Assembly (NCBI RefSeq): GCF_018130385.1
Contig: NZ_JAFCLU010000035.1
Coordinates: 1 to 60,872 of the forward strand
Direction of reading: 5' to 3'
Origin: Bradyrhizobium sp. AUGA SZCCT0283
GTDB lineage: Bacteria > Pseudomonadota > Alphaproteobacteria > Rhizobiales > Xanthobacteraceae
DNA length: 60,872 bases
Shown: positions 16,906 to 26,483 of the stretch, piece after piece
Layout of the letters: every line of letters begins with the position of its first letter
Numbering within the stretch: position 1 is the stretch's first letter
Notes under the pieces: generated by a model
Seen by the model: the letters and a program-made list of their open reading frames with translations, nothing else
The model's database searches: none
What the model was told of the DNA's origin: nothing
Translations under genes and position numbers: made by a program

Positions 16906-17346
16906 CTCTGCAATCCAAACTCCCGCAAGCTCCAAGCGGGCTCCTTTCGAGTTGTTTTGGATCACTGGCAATTCCGAATCATCCAAATGCGCGGCCTAGC
17001 GTTTCAACCGCAATGGCTTCGTTTCGCAAACCACCAAATCCCAGAGAAATTGGTCCCGGAACGTGTCATTCGGTGAAATGCGATCTTCGTTTGAGTGCAT
17101 ATGCCCATGGCGCTGATTTGGATCGCTGCATGGCGCGGCTCCCTCAATCACAATGTCGAACGCGCAGGACTTCGACGGTTTGACGCCGAGGCCATGACTC
17201 GAGGCTTCTCTGGCACCAAGGTATGCAAAACGGCCTTGATCTGTCGCGGTCGAGTGCCTCCGGTCGGATCGCTTAAAACTGGCGGGCGAACTCTGAGCCG
17301 ATATGCCGCCCATGATGAGAACGGCAGTCGGCCCCTGCTGAGGAGC
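16906..17346. other. Intergenic region, no supported gene
   Basis: Between the degraded copy and the GT87 gene. A minus-strand frame of about 105 codons (16996-17313) lacks a ribosome site and was not accepted. The GT87 gene ends at 17347, so its terminator could lie here, but no clear hairpin with a U-run was found. Confidence 0.35.
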
Positions 17347-18567
17347 CTATACGCCCGCCGCAATCACAGCTGGCGCCGGCTCACGCCGCCACCACGAACC
17401 GGCACGAGCAAGGATAAGGCCTGAAACAATCAGCGTTGCGCCGAGCCCCGTCGGCGTGCCCGTGAAGTAACAGGCGATCACGACGACCGTGGCGCCCAGT
17501 GCCGGAAGTTCGTAACGGCGAAAGCCGGTCCTTAATCCGATGCGGACGACGAAGGCGACGGGAATCGCGAGCACCACCATGTCGTAGATGGCAATATAGG
17601 GCGTGGCCAGCAGCGTCCCCGCGGCAAGCGCGGCGGCCTTCAAGGCATAGGGCAGGCGGCTTCGCCACATCAGCGCCACCGCCGCCGCAACGGACGCGGT
17701 GAGGACAAACTGCAATACCCAGGCGAGCTGTTCGGGGACGCCGAAATAACGCACCATCGCGTAGAAGCTCTGCAACTTCCACCATGTCGCCCTGCCGTCG
17801 GTCAGGACCGCTTCCGAGGACCTCGGCAACCAGTGGAAGAACGCCAGCCAGCTCTCGGTGCCGAAGGCGAGCCATGAGACGACGACCATCGCGACCGCCG
17901 TGAGGCTGGCGCTGACGAACACGCGCCAATGCCCGGCCGCGATCAGCGCAATCGGAAACAGCAGGCCGAATTGCGGCTTGTAGGTCAATAGCCCGAGGCA
18001 GATACCGGCAAGCACCGGGCGGATCGGGATCAGATAGAGCGTGCCGCCGATCAACGCCGCGGTAAGAAAGCCGGTCTGTCCGACCCACGCATTGATGAGG
18101 ACGAGCGGAACGGCGAGCGCAAGCCGAACGCCGAAGTTGTGGTCGACGATCGCGCGCACGACCGCAACATAAGGGAGGAGGCTGGCAACAACCCAGCCGA
18201 GATACGCCGCCGAATAGGGCAACAGCGCCAGCACCGATGCGACGAAGAAGAACGGCGGCGGGTAATGCCAGGGAAGATCACCGGCAAAATCCCGACCGAG
18301 CTTCGCGACCTCGATCCGCTTCAGGATCTCCCAGTCAAAGGCCTGTGCCGGCAAGCCGTCGAGCACGAGATGCCCGGCCGCATAGAAGCTGATGAAGTCC
18401 GTCGGGATGCCGAGGCCGTTCCGATCGTAGATCCAGCCATGCCCAAGATACACCGTCAGGCACAGCGTCAGGTTCACCGCGTACAACGCCACACATACAT
18501 TCCGGAGCGCCGCGGGAATTTTGATCTCGGCCGAAGCGATTTCGAGAGTGGAGCGGGAGGCGGCCAT
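17347..18567 (-). CDS. GT87-family membrane glycosyltransferase (DUF2029)
   Basis: The 406-residue integral membrane protein has about ten hydrophobic segments. The first loop carries the family motif TDFISFYAAGHLVLDG (Asp near residue 57), and later HYPPPFFFVASVLALLPYSA. GT87 enzymes use polyprenyl-phosphate sugars to mannosylate or otherwise glycosylate envelope polymers. The start at 18567 gives MAASRSTLEIASAEIKIPAA, a reasonable cytoplasmic tip. The gene is intact. A fragment of a second GT87-like gene lies at 38320-38622. Donor and acceptor cannot be inferred; envelope polysaccharide synthesis is likely from the neighbouring acyltransferase remnant. Confidence 0.8.
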   Translation of the reverse strand: MAASRSTLEIASAEIKIPAALRNVCVALYAVNLTLCLTVYLGHGWIYDRNGLGIPTDFISFYAAGHLVLDGLPAQAFDWEILKRIEVAKLGRDFAGDLPWHYPPPFFFVASVLALLPYSAAYLGWVVASLLPYVAVVRAIVDHNFGVRLALAVPLVLINAWVGQTGFLTAALIGGTLYLIPIRPVLAGICLGLLTYKPQFGLLFPIALIAAGHWRVFVSASLTAVAMVVVSWLAFGTESWLAFFHWLPRSSEAVLTDGRATWWKLQSFYAMVRYFGVPEQLAWVLQFVLTASVAAAVALMWRSRLPYALKAAALAAGTLLATPYIAIYDMVVLAIPVAFVVRIGLRTGFRRYELPALGATVVVIACYFTGTPTGLGATLIVSGLILARAGSWWRREPAPAVIAAGV

Positions 18568-18719
18568 GCGAGATCCTTGCTCAGGGCGTTTCCTATCCGA
18601 AAGCGCGTGCGCTAAAGTAAGGCGGGCAGAAAGAAGTGTCTAGAATTATGCGACGGCTTCGGCTCCAGCTCCAGATAGTACTCCTGAGCAAATGGCCGAT
18701 GTAATCAAACACATCTCAG

Positions 18720-19245
18720 CACCGGATGCTTCAAGTGACGAGCAAAGTTTACGGGATTATCCGGACGGGGCGCGTTCGCTGAAGGCTTCGTATGGCTTTG
18801 CGCGCCGGCGCTGTTTGAAGCAATAGCAAAGGAAACAGCAGGATGTAACAAAACCATTCGACAGAGATGGACCACGCCGGAAAATTCCAATGCACGCCGG
18901 AGCCTATGACCGGCCACGAATTCAGCATGAGCGCCTGCAGCAGGAAAGGCTGTTCTGGTAGGTTAGGTTGTTGGATCAATTATCAGCGGCCACACGCAGA
19001 CGCCGACAGTGATGAGTGTTACCAAGTACAAAGGATAAATTCGGGCAACATCAGATAATTTAAAACGTCTCTCGACTATAAACGTAGGACAGCGTGAAGC
19101 CACTGAGGCAAAAGAATAGATCAACGGCAGCATTCTGCCACATGAACAAGGCCTGGACATCGTAGGGCAACAGCGGCCGGAAGTGAGCCAAGGCTACGAT
19201 GGCGCCGCTACTCCGCGAAGTCCCATTAGCGCCTTCAGCTCTGGC
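18720..19245 (-). pseudogene. Acyltransferase-3 (OafA-type) pseudogene
   Basis: In successive frames the minus strand reads ALMGLRGVAA; then PLLPYDVQALFMWQNAAVDL with LFFCLSGFTLSYVYS; then KLSDVARIYPLYLVTLITVG; then LLQALMLNSWPVIGSGVHWN and FPAWSISVEWFCYILLFP. This is the N-terminal half of the acyltransferase-3 family, membrane enzymes that acetylate polysaccharides, including the RxYPLY and SVEW motifs. At least three frame changes and a premature end at about 18720 show it is dead. The C-terminal half is missing. Confidence 0.8.
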
Positions 19246-19433
19246 CGCGGACCCTTAGGGCTTCCCGCCCCGATCTGGTGAGTTTCCAAATCTGATCACC
19301 CTCTGTGTAAGATGCCTAGTCTCGCATCTCACTGCTGCTTTCGTTGATGCCGGAGACATTAATCAGCTCAAGCGCTTCACGTTGCCTCCTTAGGCCTAAA
19401 ATGACAATGATTGGCATTTCAAGGACGTAGAAC

Positions 19434-20936
19434 ATGCCATTAAGCAATGATTCGCTTCAGGTGAAAGCGGAAAGTGGGTCGGGCATGGCCCATCCGCGCA
19501 GTGACTACCTTCGGGCTTGGCTGCCGTTGATCTTGGCGACGACGGCCTATTTGATATTCCTCGCAAAAATCAGCGAGCTTTTGAGGGATGCGGATACCTA
19601 CTGGCATATCGTTGTCGGCCAGTGGATCATTGATCATCGCACCGTCCCGTATATCGATTTGTTCTCTTTCACGAAGCACGGCGCGCCCTGGATAAGCAGC
19701 GCGTGGTTGTCGGAAGTGCTCTACTTTCTTGCATTCAAATTGGCGGGGTGGCCGGGCCCTGCGCTTCTGGCCGCGCTCGCGGCTTCTTCTGCATTCTTCC
19801 TTCTTGCGCAGTTTCTGCTCAAGAGACTGCCGAACGTGCCGGTCATGATCCTGGTAAGTGCCGGAATCGCCATGACGGTGCACCACGTCCTGGCCCGGCC
19901 GCACGTCTTAATCTTTCCCTTGATGGTGCTGTGGGCCGACGGTCTGCTTCGGGCGATTGAAGAGCGACGAGCGCCTTCAATGGTCTACCTTCCCGTCATT
20001 ACGCTGTGGTCGAATCTTCATGGGAGTTTTACATTGGGCGCGGCGTTGATTGCGCCATTCGCCCTCGAGGCGCTTTGGAACGCGGATAAATCGTCTCGCC
20101 TGACGGTCGCATTGCACTGGCTTCGATTTGGAGTGTTGGCGCTTGTGGCCGGCTGTGTCACGCCGTATGGCGTCGAGTCGATCCTGGTCACACTGCGAAT
20201 TTTGAACCTTGGGTCGGTTCTTTCGGTCATTGGCGAGTGGAGGCCGATAGATTTCAGCTCGCTGCATCCCTTTACAGTTTGCCTTCTTGCTGGTGCTGCC
20301 TACGCTCTCTACAGCGGATTCAAGCTGCCTCTGCTCCGCGTTGCTGCGCTCCTGGCTCTCGTTTACGAAACTCTCGTCCACCAGCGCTATGTCGACGTTT
20401 TCGCACTGGTTGCCCCTTTCTTCATTGCTGGTCCATTGGCGGAGCACCTCTCGAGATCTGGGTTGCCAGACGGTCGGACAGTGATTGCGGCAAAAACGAA
20501 GGGAATTGTCGCAGCGATAGCGGCCCTCATTATCGTCACCGGTGTAGTCGCCGCGGCGAAGGACCATACGCCTCCGCTTGTTCCGCGTGGTGCGGTGGAA
20601 AAGCTCAGGGAATTGAAGGCAAATCGCGTCCTGAATGATTATCACTTCGGCGGATACCTGATCTTCCAGGGTGTGCCGACGTTCATCGATTCGCGCGCCG
20701 AACTATATGGGCCGGCATTTCTCAGCCGCTACATGCGGACAATCTACCTTGAGGATGTGCCGGATCTCATCAAACTACTCGATGAATACAAGATCGACTC
20801 GACGCTGCTATTCCCGTCAACCCAGGCTGTAGGTCTGCTTGATCAATTGCCAGAATGGGAGCGGATTTATGCCGATAACGTGGCTGTCGTCCACATTCGG
20901 CGCACGCATCCAGGAAACGCGAATTCCTTGAAATAG
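19434..20936 (+). CDS. Polytopic membrane protein, glycosyltransferase-C-like
   Basis: The 500-residue protein has about 11 membrane segments. A first periplasmic loop carries DADTYWHIVVGQWI followed by VPYIDLFSFTKHGAPWISSA and WLSEV. Such Asp/His/Trp-rich first loops are found in GT-C type sugar transferases and in a family of uncharacterised membrane proteins with the same layout. The C-terminal domain (about 385-490) is soluble, with LNDYHFGGYLIFQGVPTFID, and probably periplasmic. The start ATG has a GGACG site. A link with envelope glycan synthesis is inferred from topology and from the GT87 neighbour. Confidence 0.65.
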   Translation: MPLSNDSLQVKAESGSGMAHPRSDYLRAWLPLILATTAYLIFLAKISELLRDADTYWHIVVGQWIIDHRTVPYIDLFSFTKHGAPWISSAWLSEVLYFLAFKLAGWPGPALLAALAASSAFFLLAQFLLKRLPNVPVMILVSAGIAMTVHHVLARPHVLIFPLMVLWADGLLRAIEERRAPSMVYLPVITLWSNLHGSFTLGAALIAPFALEALWNADKSSRLTVALHWLRFGVLALVAGCVTPYGVESILVTLRILNLGSVLSVIGEWRPIDFSSLHPFTVCLLAGAAYALYSGFKLPLLRVAALLALVYETLVHQRYVDVFALVAPFFIAGPLAEHLSRSGLPDGRTVIAAKTKGIVAAIAALIIVTGVVAAAKDHTPPLVPRGAVEKLRELKANRVLNDYHFGGYLIFQGVPTFIDSRAELYGPAFLSRYMRTIYLEDVPDLIKLLDEYKIDSTLLFPSTQAVGLLDQLPEWERIYADNVAVVHIRRTHPGNANSLK

Positions 20937-20963
20937 TGCGGTCTGCTCTACGTTCCCCCGCGT

Positions 20964-21149
20964 CTACTTGGCTATCGCAACTTGTTCGAAGGCTCGGCAA
21001 TCGTCGGGATCGTCGAGCGGCCCGATCACGGTCTCTGCAGTCGGTCCATGGCGAACGGCATTTTGGCGAGAGCTGTTTGCCGTTTTGCGTTTTCGCGCCG
21101 GCGGCAAAGCCCTGGGATGCTCTCCTCGCCGCGTACCATTCCGATACAT
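20964..21149 (-). pseudogene. RHGLTAETVI-family fragment
   Basis: The minus strand encodes RQNAVRHGPTAETVIGPLDD followed by PDDCRAFEQ, matching the central N-terminal part of the protein at 50128-50775. It then stops at once. The preceding codons are only weakly similar. The fragment lies between the membrane protein gene and the pilin promoter region and is too short to be functional. Confidence 0.7.
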
Positions 21150-21427
21150 CTCGCGAGTATTCTTTCGGGGTACTCCGCTTCAGAGACTCGACCAACATCG
21201 CTGCCGAGTATGCAGCCTGACGCCAGAACAAGCAGAAATTGCTCCGCGATTTGGCGTTGTTGCCCGCGGGTAACACCGCATTTTCACGGTTAAGGTTAAA
21301 GTGTCTAAACTTAGTCTAAACATTGACTTAGAGGCTATCTTAATAGAAAATTTACTGCAGTGGTAGCGGGGCAGCTCCGTACCGCTGCAATCGTTTTTTG
21401 AAACTTAACACCAATTTGGAGGCGTTT

Positions 21428-21628
21428 ATGCGTAAATTTCTGAATGAAGTGAAGACCCTCGCCAAGGAGCAGGACGGCGTGGTGTCGTTTGAGTACGTGA
21501 TCGTTGCGGCTTGCATCGTGGGGGCAGTCGGTCTTGCGTTTGGTGTCGGCGGTACCGGTCCGATCTCAAGCGCACTGAGCAGCGCGATCTCGACCATCGC
21601 CGCCAAGGTTGCCTTAGCCGTCGCCTAA
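21428..21628 (+). CDS. flp: Flp-type pilin 1
   Basis: A 66-residue prepilin: short charged leader (1-17), cleavage expected after G17 in DGVVSFEYV (Glu at +5, Tyr at +6, the Flp hallmark), then a long hydrophobic helix with IVAACIVGAVGLAFGVGG and a small Ala/Ser-rich tail. It is processed by the CpaA peptidase and assembled into the Tad/Flp adhesion pilus. GGAGG before the ATG at 21428 fixes the start; the longer frame is not needed. A strong terminator follows, so this gene is probably transcribed alone at high level. The second pilin gene (21910) shares a nearly identical core at the DNA level. Confidence 0.93.
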   Translation: MRKFLNEVKTLAKEQDGVVSFEYVIVAACIVGAVGLAFGVGGTGPISSALSSAISTIAAKVALAVA

Positions 21629-21645
21629 TTTAGCCGTCGCCTAAT
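21614..21645 (+). repeat. Perfect 16-bp tandem duplication across the flp1 stop
   Basis: TTAGCCGTCGCCTAAT occurs twice in direct succession (21614-21629, 21630-21645). The first copy contains the last codons and the stop of flp1, and the second repeats them after the stop. It looks like a recent slippage event. The protein end is unaffected. Confidence 0.95.
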
Positions 21646-21662
21646 ACGGCCGCTCGGGAGCA

Positions 21663-21700
21663 AAAGGACGGGGCCCGCTGAACTTGTGGCCCTGTCCTTT
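21663..21700 (+). terminator. Strong stem-loop terminator after flp1
   Basis: A 13-base arm at 21663-21675 pairs with 21688-21700 with one G-U pair around a 12-base loop; the 3' arm ends in TTT. Its place after a pilin gene fits the usual pattern of high pilin transcript with attenuated read-through. Confidence 0.8.
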
Positions 21701-21909
21701 GTAAAACTCCAGCCTATGAATTGAACGGCGATTGGTTGGTGACCTCACCGTTCGACGATCCGTTTTACCGGCACGATGATCGATCTAGCGACGGTTGTCG
21801 GATTAGGTTCTGACGAGCGACTCTAAAGCAAGAGCATACTGAATTTCGCGTGCATTCTTTGCGAGGCGCGTGTGCCAGCAAGAGCAGTGACCCATTGAAG
21901 AGGTATCGT

Positions 21910-22122
21910 ATGTTTTGGCATTGCATTAAGGTAACCGAAGCTCTGAAGCGCCTGCGCGCGAAAGAGGACGGGGTTGTGTCGTTCGAATACGTGATCGTTG
22001 CCGCTTGCATCGTGGGGGCAGTCGGTCTTGCGTTCGGTGTCGGGGGTACTGGTCCGATCTCCAGCGCGCTGAGCAGCGCGATCTCGAGCATCTCCGACAA
22101 GGTCATTGCCGCCGTCGGATAA
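21910..22122 (+). CDS. flp: Flp-type pilin 2
   Basis: A 70-residue prepilin with a leader of 21 residues (containing HCIKVTEALKRLRAKEDG), cleavage expected after G21 before VVSFEYV, and a helix identical to that of pilin 1 through VGGTGPISSALSSAIS. Only the leader and the last residues differ. AGAGG precedes the ATG at 21910. The frame is open further upstream but the leader length argues for this start. It lies 228 bases before cpaA. Whether both pilins are incorporated or one is regulatory cannot be told. Confidence 0.9.
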   Translation: MFWHCIKVTEALKRLRAKEDGVVSFEYVIVAACIVGAVGLAFGVGGTGPISSALSSAISSISDKVIAAVG

Positions 22123-22350
22123 TGCGACGACTGGCTGGATATATTTTCTAAGCCCAGTCGAATAACAGGATCGGGCGCCGACGGCCTCCTGCTCAATCTC
22201 GGTGCTCGATCCATCAAGATGTTGCTGACGGATGCGGTGACCCTGATAGGCGCCACTGTCATTGTTTATTGATATGGCTGTCAGGGGACCGCATTCTGGT
22301 TGGACTACCCTTAAAGGCGGTCCATTGGACGAGTTTGAGGTTCGCGCTTT

Positions 22351-22857
22351 ATGAGCTGGATCGTTCCTATAGCTGCAGTTCTGGAAATTCTGTTGTTGCT
22401 TTATGTTGCAACGATGGATGTCGCGACGCGACTGATCCGCAACGAGATCTGCCTGGCGCTTGCGATCCTCGGCATCGCAAGTCATCTGGCTAATCCGATC
22501 GGGATGATCGAGTCTCTGATTGCCGCGACAATCTTGTTTCTGGTGCTATTTGTCATATTCCATCGCGGGTTGATAGGCGGCGGCGACGTCAAATTGCTCG
22601 TTGTCCTGGCGATCGGTCTACCGTTGATGGGCGTCATTCAGCTGTTGACGATGACGGCATTCGCGGGCGGCGTTCTTGCCCTGATACATTTGATGATGCG
22701 GAACTTGCCTTCTCCGAGACTTGCCCCCGCCGGGTCATCGTTGTTGCGCCGCGTCTACGTGGTCGAGCGTTGGCGTCATTTGCGGCACGCGCCGTTGCCC
22801 TATGGCGTCGCCATAGCATGCGGTGGTATTTGGGCGATTTTCAGTAAAGGAATTTGA
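22351..22857 (+). CDS. cpaA: Prepilin peptidase CpaA/TadV
   Basis: Inner-membrane aspartic peptidase that removes the leader of Flp pilins and of TadE/TadF pseudopilins. The 168-residue protein has about five membrane segments and both catalytic aspartates: D23 in TMDVATRLIRNEI and D79 in the family motif GGGDVKLL. It is of the short A24 type that lacks the methylase domain. The next gene, cpaB, starts two bases after the TGA, so the two are coupled in the pilus operon. Confidence 0.92.
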   Translation: MSWIVPIAAVLEILLLLYVATMDVATRLIRNEICLALAILGIASHLANPIGMIESLIAATILFLVLFVIFHRGLIGGGDVKLLVVLAIGLPLMGVIQLLTMTAFAGGVLALIHLMMRNLPSPRLAPAGSSLLRRVYVVERWRHLRHAPLPYGVAIACGGIWAIFSKGI

Positions 22858-22858
22858 T

Positions 22859-23803
22859 ATGTCGTCGGCTTTGCGACTTTCGATAATTGCAGTTCTACTT
22901 CTTGCAACAACTGCGCTGGGCCTCATTGCCCTGAACTTGAACACCCCCTCCAAGGCTCCGACCGAGGAGGTTGTTCAGCAAGCGCCGGCGCCAAAAGCCG
23001 TCGGGTATTATGTCGCGGCGCGGCCGCTACCGAGAGGGACCCTGGCCCGTGACGAAGACTTCGTGGTGCGCTCGGCGCAGGCTGATCGCGTTCCGGCGGA
23101 AGCAATTCTTGAAACGCTCGACTCCAAGGCCTCATTGTCCGGTTCGCTTGTGCGCAAGTTCGTCGAGGCCGGCAGCCCAATCACTCTGAATGATATCGTG
23201 CGTCCTCAGGATCGAGGCTTCCTCGCCAGCGTGCTGGCGCCGGACACCCGTGCCATCAGCATCAAGGTCGACGAGGAGTCCGGCGTGTCGGGCCTTATTC
23301 GGCCGGGCGATCGTGTCGACGTGCTGCTGACGCAGATGTTCGAGAAGGCGGATCCCGGGCGTCGCGCGCTCAGCGAAACCGTTCTGCGCAACGTTCGGAT
23401 CATCGCCATTGACCAGGAGATCGTCCAGGGCGGCCGGGCTATCGTTGCGTCGGCCAAGCAGGCCGCGACCGTCTCGCTGGAACTCTTGCCGGATCAGGTT
23501 CAGAGGATCACGGTCGCCAAGCAACTCGGAAAGCTTTCCCTTTCGGTGCGGGCCGCTCTCATGGACAAGCGGGACAATCTCGACGCTCGCGCCATGTCGA
23601 GCTGTGATGTGTCGCCGGAACTCGCCCGGCAGAACGCGGCTGCCGGTCAGACGACTGCAATCATTGTTTATTCAGGGGGGGAGGCCAAGCAATTCTCGGT
23701 CAAGAAGCAGGTCGCAGACAACTCAGCTAACTGCGATGCATCGGATGTTGCGCGCCTGACTGCAGCGGCAGCTGGCGCCGGCAATTTGCCGGAGAAGCGT
23801 TGA
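22859..23803 (+). CDS. cpaB: Flp pilus assembly protein CpaB/RcpC
   Basis: Periplasmic protein anchored by one N-terminal membrane segment (ALRLSIIAVLLLATTALGLI). It has a SAF-type domain with YYVAARPLPRGTLARDEDFV (about 43-62) and an RcpC core with GVSGLIRPGDRVDVLLTQ (about 142). RcpC proteins stabilise or gate the secretin. The ATG at 22859 has an AAAGGAA site and gives a normal 314 residues; the longer frame upstream overlaps cpaA and is not used. Its stop overlaps the cpaE start (TGATG). Confidence 0.92.
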   Translation: MSSALRLSIIAVLLLATTALGLIALNLNTPSKAPTEEVVQQAPAPKAVGYYVAARPLPRGTLARDEDFVVRSAQADRVPAEAILETLDSKASLSGSLVRKFVEAGSPITLNDIVRPQDRGFLASVLAPDTRAISIKVDEESGVSGLIRPGDRVDVLLTQMFEKADPGRRALSETVLRNVRIIAIDQEIVQGGRAIVASAKQAATVSLELLPDQVQRITVAKQLGKLSLSVRAALMDKRDNLDARAMSSCDVSPELARQNAAAGQTTAIIVYSGGEAKQFSVKKQVADNSANCDASDVARLTAAAAGAGNLPEKR

Positions 23804-24996
23804 TGAACATGGCCGTCATGAATCAATCTGAAGCTCCATCCGTAGCCACCCGCGACCGCGTCATCTGCTTCGTCAATGACGAGGAAAGCGCTGCGGCTCT
23901 TCGCAAGGGCCTCGACGGCAGCAACCTGATTATCCGGCGTGGCACGATCCGCAATGCCATCCGGATGCTGGAAACCGACACCGAGCTGTTCGCATTGGTG
24001 ACGGACATTAGTGGAATCGATGACCCGTTTGCCGAACTGGAAAGGTTGGCCAGCGTCTGCCCACCCGATGTTCGGGTGGCGCTAATCGGCGACAGCAGGG
24101 AGATCACTTTTTACCGCGAGCTGATGGAAACCGGCATCACCGAATACCTTCCGCGGCCGCTTACGCGGGACATGGTATTGGACCTGCTGCGACCGAAGCT
24201 GATAGGCGGCGTAGTGCCTGCTCAACCGGATCGTGGCGGACATGTCGTCTCGATTTGCGGCGCCCAGGGTGGCGCCGGCGCGACGAGTATCGCCATCAAT
24301 CTCGCGCTGCAACTAGCTGAGACCACCAAGGCCAAGGTCGCGCTGCTCGATCTTCATCTGCAGAACGGCGAGACGGCGGTGATGCTGGGCGTACGGCCAG
24401 GGCCGGGTCTGCGCATCGCCCTGGAAAACCCGATGCGGGCGGATACGTTGTTTCTGGAACGCGCCGCAATCGAGATCAACGATCGGGTTAGCCTGATCGC
24501 CGCGGACGAGGAGCTGGATGCGCAGCTCAATATCACCGAAGCGGGTGTGCGACACGTGCTCGGTTTGCTCCGTCAACGATTCAACTATGTTGTTGTCGAC
24601 GTACCGGTGCCTTTCCCTCCCTCGATCTACCCGGTGATCAGCCTTTCTCGTCAGGTATTGGTCCTGCTGGAAGCGGAGGTCACGGGACTTCGCAATGCTT
24701 ATGCGCTGCGCAACGCAGTCACCAACATCGCCGGTAAGGATCGCGTCTTTACCTTGCTCAACCGGGCCGATCGCGCCGGAGGCCTTCCCAAGGCGACGAT
24801 TGTCAAAGCGCTCGGAGCAGAGCCGGACATGGTGATTCCTGACCTTGGGAAGGGGATGACCCAGGCGGTCAATCTCGGAATTCCAGCGCTCAAGCACGTA
24901 TCCAAACTGCGACGTCATCTGGCGCCGATTGTCCGGGAGATCACCGGTGTCGGCGTCAAGCGAAAGGGACGGCTGAGGAGGCTGCTCGGGCTATGA
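23803..24996 (+). CDS. cpaE: Pilus assembly ATPase CpaE/TadZ
   Basis: Localises the Tad pilus machine to a cell site. About 397 residues: an N-terminal receiver-like domain (about 20-130, ELFALVTDISGIDDPFAELE), then a MinD/ParA-type domain with a deviant P-loop GAQGGAGATSIAINLAL (about 152), switch I VALLDLHLQNGE and VVVDVPVPFPPS. The Lys normally found at the end of the P-loop is replaced (GGAGATS), as in other TadZ proteins, so ATP turnover may be weak. It overlaps both cpaB and cpaF by four bases or fewer. Confidence 0.92.
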   Translation: MNMAVMNQSEAPSVATRDRVICFVNDEESAAALRKGLDGSNLIIRRGTIRNAIRMLETDTELFALVTDISGIDDPFAELERLASVCPPDVRVALIGDSREITFYRELMETGITEYLPRPLTRDMVLDLLRPKLIGGVVPAQPDRGGHVVSICGAQGGAGATSIAINLALQLAETTKAKVALLDLHLQNGETAVMLGVRPGPGLRIALENPMRADTLFLERAAIEINDRVSLIAADEELDAQLNITEAGVRHVLGLLRQRFNYVVVDVPVPFPPSIYPVISLSRQVLVLLEAEVTGLRNAYALRNAVTNIAGKDRVFTLLNRADRAGGLPKATIVKALGAEPDMVIPDLGKGMTQAVNLGIPALKHVSKLRRHLAPIVREITGVGVKRKGRLRRLLGL

Positions 24997-26483
24997 AAAA
25001 GTTCGGAAGACGCCCGGACGACGAGCCGGTGCTTCGTTTGCCCACCTTGGTGCCAAGTCCCTCGGTGTCAAGTCCACTCGCATCGATGGAAGCCGCCCCC
25101 GCGCCGCGCGGAGGCCTCCCGCCGCCGCTTGCGCATTCGTCCGTGGCAGTCTTGCCTGCGGCGAGCGCCAGCCCGCCTGCGCCGCCCCCAAGCCTGGTGC
25201 CTCGGCGCGAGGACCCTCCGATTCATCATCCCGTGATGCTCGCGTCGCTGCGCGAACGGGTGATGGAGCAGATCGATCCGTCGGCAGCGGCAACCGTTTC
25301 GCGTGATGTGCTGCGACGGCAGATCGAGGAAATCATCCACGGGATCGCCAACCAGGACCGGCTGGAGCTGTCCGGTCGCGAGCAGATCCAGCTGGCCGAT
25401 GATATTGCGGACGATATGACCGGCTATGGGCCGCTGCGTCCGCTGCTGGACGATGAAACGATCAACGACATCATGATCAACGGCCCTGGCAACGTCTATG
25501 TCGAACGAAGCGGCAAGCTGGAGCGGGTCGCGGTACGATTCCGCGATAATGACCATATCGCCTCGGTAGCGCAGAAGATCGCTGCGCAGGTCGGTCGGCG
25601 TGTGGACGAATCCAGTCCGATGGTCGACTGCCGCTTGCCGGATGGCAGTCGCGTCAACATCATTCTGCCACCGCTCGCGATCCACAGTCCCTGCATTTCC
25701 ATCCGAAAGTTTCCAGCTCGCCGTCTAAGTATGGACGGGCTGATCAAGAACGGCTCGATGACACCTGCGATCGGTCAATTGCTGGAGATTGCCTCCCGCG
25801 CGCGGCTCAACGTTCTCGTTTCCGGTGGTACCGGATCCGGCAAGACGACGCTTCTGAACGCCATGAGCCAGTTCATCGACCACACCGAGCGCGTTGTCAC
25901 CATCGAGGACGCGGCGGAATTGCAGCTTCAACAGCCGCACGTCATCAGCCTGGAAACCCGGCCCCCCAGCCTGGAAGGCACGGGGCAGGTGACCCAGCGA
26001 GACCTGCTGTGGAACGCACTTCGTATGCGTCCCGACCGGATCGTCGTCGGCGAAGTCCGCGGCGCCGAAGCATTCGATATGCTGCAGGCGATGAACACCG
26101 GCCATGACGGGTCGATCTCGACGGTGCACGCCAACAGCACGCGGGACGCCCTGACCCGGGTCGAGAACATGGTGCAGATGGGGCAGGTCAATCTGCCCAC
26201 GCGGGCGATTCGATCGCAGATCGTTGCTGCCCTGGATATCATCGTTCAGGTCGAACGCATGCGGGACGGGCAACGTCGGATCATTCAGCTCAGCGAAGTC
26301 ATCGGCATGGAAGGCGAGGTGATCACCACCAACGATATAGCGGCGTTCGAGTACCAGGAGGAGGACGCTCACGGGCGGATAGTAGGCACTTACAAGTCAA
26401 CCCAGGCGCTCCCGAAGTTCAAGAGCCGACTTGCCTACTACGGCCTTCAGCAAGCCTGGGCTGAAGCGATGAGCCAGATATGA
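24993..26483 (+). CDS. cpaF: Pilus assembly ATPase CpaF/TadA
   Basis: Hexameric secretion ATPase that powers pilus extension (and in some species retraction). The 496-residue protein has a Pro/Ala-rich N-terminus (about 12-75), an N-terminal domain with DDIADDMTGYGPLRPLLDDE, Walker A SGGTGSGKTTLLNAM (about 277), an Asp box VTIEDAAEL, Walker B MRPDRIVVGEVRGAEA and a His box GHDGSISTVHANS. All motifs are intact. It overlaps cpaE and tadB by four bases, which fits translational coupling. Confidence 0.95.
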   Translation: MKKFGRRPDDEPVLRLPTLVPSPSVSSPLASMEAAPAPRGGLPPPLAHSSVAVLPAASASPPAPPPSLVPRREDPPIHHPVMLASLRERVMEQIDPSAAATVSRDVLRRQIEEIIHGIANQDRLELSGREQIQLADDIADDMTGYGPLRPLLDDETINDIMINGPGNVYVERSGKLERVAVRFRDNDHIASVAQKIAAQVGRRVDESSPMVDCRLPDGSRVNIILPPLAIHSPCISIRKFPARRLSMDGLIKNGSMTPAIGQLLEIASRARLNVLVSGGTGSGKTTLLNAMSQFIDHTERVVTIEDAAELQLQQPHVISLETRPPSLEGTGQVTQRDLLWNALRMRPDRIVVGEVRGAEAFDMLQAMNTGHDGSISTVHANSTRDALTRVENMVQMGQVNLPTRAIRSQIVAALDIIVQVERMRDGQRRIIQLSEVIGMEGEVITTNDIAAFEYQEEDAHGRIVGTYKSTQALPKFKSRLAYYGLQQAWAEAMSQI

